Shown here: positions 5,029-6,228 of the stretch, in pieces
Layout: the number at the start of each line of letters is the position of its first letter
Numbering within the stretch: position 1 is the stretch's first letter
NCBI GenBank assembly: GCA_041494805.1
Contig: JBGQBN010000099.1
Span: 1 to 6,228 of the forward strand
Reading direction: 5' to 3'
Source: JBGQBN01 sp041494805
GTDB taxonomy: Bacteria > Acidobacteriota > Terriglobia > Terriglobales > Acidobacteriaceae
Length of the DNA: 6,228 nucleotides
The notes under the pieces: model-generated
Database searches by the model: none
Told to the model about the DNA's origin: nothing
Seen by the model: the letters and a program-made list of their open reading frames with translations, nothing else
Position numbers and translations under genes: made by a program

Positions 5029-5047
5029 AGGGCGGGCCACCCGCCTT
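5029..5047. terminator. GC-rich hairpin downstream of the DUF5615 gene, possible terminator
   Basis: GGCGGG (5031-5036) and CCCGCC (5040-5045) form a perfect 6-bp stem around the loop CCA, extended by one G-T and one A-T pair. It lies 22 nt after the stop at 5007. No run of T follows on the plus strand, so it is not a textbook intrinsic terminator. It may stabilise the mRNA end or be part of an intergenic repeat. Confidence 0.4.
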
Positions 5048-5094
5048 CAGCCGTGCCGCAAGCGCTCCCCCCGGAAATTGTCATCCCGACTGGA

Positions 5095-5125
5095 GCAGGA
5101 TCGCTCGCGAAGCGAATGATCCTGC
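5095..5125. repeat. REP-like hairpin in the gap before the membrane-protein pair
   Basis: GCAGGATC (5095-5102) and GATCCTGC (5118-5125) are perfect inverted copies. Between them TCGC (5105-5108) and GCGA (5112-5115) pair around a GAA loop, giving a stem of about 14 positions with one mismatch and one G-T. The flanks, TGTCATCCCGAC before and GGAGGGACCTCG after, have the look of the 'GTCATCC...GAGGGACCT' intergenic repeats I recall from Acidobacteriota and related genomes. Copy number cannot be seen from one window. The surrounding 5008-5266 stretch has no gene. Confidence 0.6.
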
Positions 5126-5266
5126 GGAGTGGAGGGACCTCGGGTTTGCCGGCTGACGGATATACGCTGCTCTCTCTTTGGACCGTTGATTATTACCTAC
5201 TGCACTTCCCCCTCGTTCATGCTGTATAAGTATTTTCTACATGACGCGATTTAGCAGGAGGACACG

Positions 5267-5647
5267 ATGAATCGAGAAAAGGCGCTGAAGATTCTATTGG
5301 TGTTGGTGGGATTGCTCTTTACGGCTCTCGTCTATCCCTTGACGACGTCGCTATGGCACGCCAATCAATCGGAATACGGCGATGACATGATGCTCAGCCT
5401 CTATGTCGCGCTCGGCATTTTCCTGCTGATAGCGTCGCGTAATCCATTGGCGAATCGCAGCCTGATCGCCTTCGCCGCCTGGTCGAGCCTGGCTCACGCC
5501 ACGGTTATGGCAGTGATGGCATTCCAGAGCGCGAGCGATCGCGGACACCTGCTGGCCGGCGTGGCTTTGTTTGGTGTCATTGGTATAGCCCTGATCGTGG
5601 CTCTGGCAAAGCAGTCAGGAGTGCCGGCATCCGCAGCCGGTGCGTAG
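5267..5647 (+). CDS. Small four-helix membrane protein, tandem copy 1 (DUF6632-like)
   Basis: A 126-residue integral membrane protein with four hydrophobic segments: about 8-27, 42-57, 65-86 and 95-114. The conserved core is MLSLYVALGIFLLIASRNP (42-60) followed by NRSLIAFAAWSSLAHATVMA (63-82), with an Arg-Asn-Pro loop and a His77 inside helix three. It opens with MNREKALKI and ends with a small Ala/Gly tail. I recall this as a DUF6632-type family frequent in Acidobacteriota, with no known function. ATG 5267 has a strong AGGAGG (5256-5261) at 5 nt. TATAAG at 5225-5230 could be a -10 box but no fitting -35 is seen. The next gene is a paralogue, about two-thirds identical by eye, that shares even the leader, so the two arose by tandem duplication. 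Confidence 0.85.
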   Translation: MNREKALKILLVLVGLLFTALVYPLTTSLWHANQSEYGDDMMLSLYVALGIFLLIASRNPLANRSLIAFAAWSSLAHATVMAVMAFQSASDRGHLLAGVALFGVIGIALIVALAKQSGVPASAAGA

Positions 5648-5653
5648 GCTCGG

Positions 5654-5667
5654 GCCGGGCACCCGGC
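5654..5667. terminator. Short GC hairpin after copy 1, possible weak terminator
   Basis: GCCGGG (5654-5659) and CCCGGC (5662-5667) are perfect inverted copies with CA between them, or a 5-bp stem with a 4-nt loop. It starts 6 nt after the stop codon of copy 1. There is no following T-run, so any terminating or mRNA-protecting role is uncertain. The matching place after copy 2 has lost the right arm. Confidence 0.35.
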
Positions 5668-5729
5668 GGCATGTTGTTCCTAAGGCCGTGTATATCTTTC
5701 CACACAACGTGATTTAGCCGGTGGGCACC

Positions 5730-6119
5730 ATGAATCGAGAAAAGGCGCTAAAAATTCTACTGGTCTTGTTGGGATTGCTCTTTACGGCTGGCGTCTATCC
5801 CTTGGTGACGTCTGTACGGGATGGTTGGCAAGCGAACAAAGAGGGCGCTGCGCCGGTGATGCTCAGCCTCTATGTCACGCTCGGGATTTTCTTGCTGCTG
5901 GCAGCGCGTAACCCGTCGGCGAATCGCAGCGTGATCGCTTTCGCCGCCTGGTCGAGTTTTGCTCATGGCGCTGTGATGGCGGTCATGGCAGTCCACATTG
6001 CGAGCACACGCGAAGGCCTGCTGATCGCCGCGGCTGTGCTTGGGATCACCGGTGCAGCCCTGATCGCGCTGGCTCCGGCAAAGCAGTCAGGAGAGCGGGC
6101 ATCCGCAGCCGGCGGGTAG
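5730..6119 (+). CDS. Small four-helix membrane protein, tandem copy 2 (DUF6632-like)
   Basis: A 129-residue paralogue of the preceding gene with the same four-helix layout. Identity is highest in the first 28 residues (25 identical) and in the MLSLYVTLGIFLL to VMAVMA core (36 of 44). The loop after helix one (about residues 29-43) is 2 residues longer and nearly unrelated, and helix four has drifted. The start is ATG 5730 by alignment with copy 1; a GTG at 5721 in the same frame would add three residues. The base-for-base equivalent of copy 1's AGGAGG reads CGGTGG (5719-5724), so its ribosome binding site is much weaker. Copy 2 may be translated less or by another route. TATATC (5691-5696) aligns with copy 1's TATAAG, suggesting the duplicated leader carried a promoter. 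The function is unknown. Confidence 0.84.
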   Translation: MNREKALKILLVLLGLLFTAGVYPLVTSVRDGWQANKEGAAPVMLSLYVTLGIFLLLAARNPSANRSVIAFAAWSSFAHGAVMAVMAVHIASTREGLLIAAAVLGITGAALIALAPAKQSGERASAAGG

Positions 6120-6133
6120 GCTCGGGCGGGTGG

Positions 6134-6228
6134 TTAGGATTTTTCGCTTACTCCTACAGAGTGACGATTGTCCCCAGGGTCACCGATGATCCCCGTCATC
6201 CCCTTCACAAAGTGCGCGAAGGATGGGG
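6134..6228 (-). CDS. Possible C-terminal end of a minus-strand gene leaving the window
   Basis: On the minus strand a frame enters from the right edge at 6226 and stays open for 30 codons to a TAA at 6136-6134. It ends in GMTGIIGDPGDNRHSVGVSEKS. I recognise no domain. The stretch is too short to separate coding from chance; a plus-strand frame from ATG 6187 is open over the last 42 bases too. The segment also has an imperfect inverted repeat (CATCCCCTTC at 6198-6207 against GAAGGATG at 6218-6225), so it could be another intergenic repeat. If real, the gene would converge on membrane copy 2 with 14 nt between stops. Confidence 0.2.
   Translation of the reverse strand, partial: PSFAHFVKGMTGIIGDPGDNRHSVGVSEKS

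Larger units (their letters stand above)
5221..6137 (+). repeat. Tandem gene duplication, unit about 463 bp
   Basis: The two membrane-protein genes begin 463 bp apart. Similarity extends upstream of the coding region (GCGATTTAGC before copy 1, GTGATTTAGC before copy 2, and the TATAAG/TATATC boxes) and about 15 bp past the stop codons (TAGGCTCGGGC in both). The unit therefore included the whole gene with leader and trailer. Protein divergence of about one third shows it is old rather than an assembly artefact. Confidence 0.75.

Noticed and set aside
5008..5266. CRISPR-like repeats or a small RNA gene in the gap
   Set aside because: The two hairpins are single, unrelated palindromes without regular spacing; no promoter and terminator pair defines an RNA gene.

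Overview
The window looks like chromosomal DNA of a soil-type bacterium, most likely an Acidobacteriota (Terriglobia) genome or metagenome bin. This rests on the high G+C content, the miaB-bifunctional nuclease pair, the small 'MNREKALKI' membrane proteins, and hairpin-forming intergenic repeats of a kind I associate with that phylum. The assignment comes from recollection of these families, not from a search.

Layout, left to right. (1) Positions 1-882, minus strand: three closely packed genes behind a promoter with a perfect TTGACA box. They encode a 141-residue protein with internal repeats that resembles a phage virion-associated protein, a small CxxC...HxxxxH protein, and the first 27 residues of a gene that leaves the window. 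This looks like the edge of a prophage or a prophage remnant. (2) Positions 883-1206: a more A+T-rich gap with one doubtful 86-codon ORF on the plus strand. (3) Positions 1207-1787, plus strand: a complete mazEF-type toxin-antitoxin pair with its own promoter and overlapping genes. (4) Positions 1819-3708, minus strand: miaB (tRNA ms2i6A37 methylthiotransferase) followed 60 nt later by a bifunctional-nuclease (DUF151) gene, converging on mazF. (5) Positions 3709-3898: a divergent intergenic region holding an imperfect hairpin repeat. (6) Positions 3899-4351, plus strand: a secreted DUF4440/SnoaL-like (NTF2-fold) protein. (7) Positions 4448-5007, plus strand: a DUF433-DUF5615 pair joined by a TAATG overlap, a second putative toxin-antitoxin module. 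(8) Positions 5008-5266: a gene-free gap with two strong hairpins, one of them REP-like. (9) Positions 5267-6119, plus strand: two tandem paralogues of a four-helix membrane protein, duplicated together with their leader. (10) Positions 6134-6228: a possible 3' end of a minus-strand gene, weakly supported.

How the parts relate: the housekeeping core is miaB plus the DUF151 gene. It is bracketed by two small stability or stress modules (mazEF and DUF433/DUF5615), with phage-like DNA on the left, so the locus looks like an accessory insertion neighbourhood around a conserved core. I see no tRNA, rRNA, CRISPR array, transposase or integrase. No clearly new multi-gene system is evident. The least explained parts are the phage-like protein with a roughly 35-residue repeat, the small zinc-finger-like gene beside it, and the ORF upstream of mazE.
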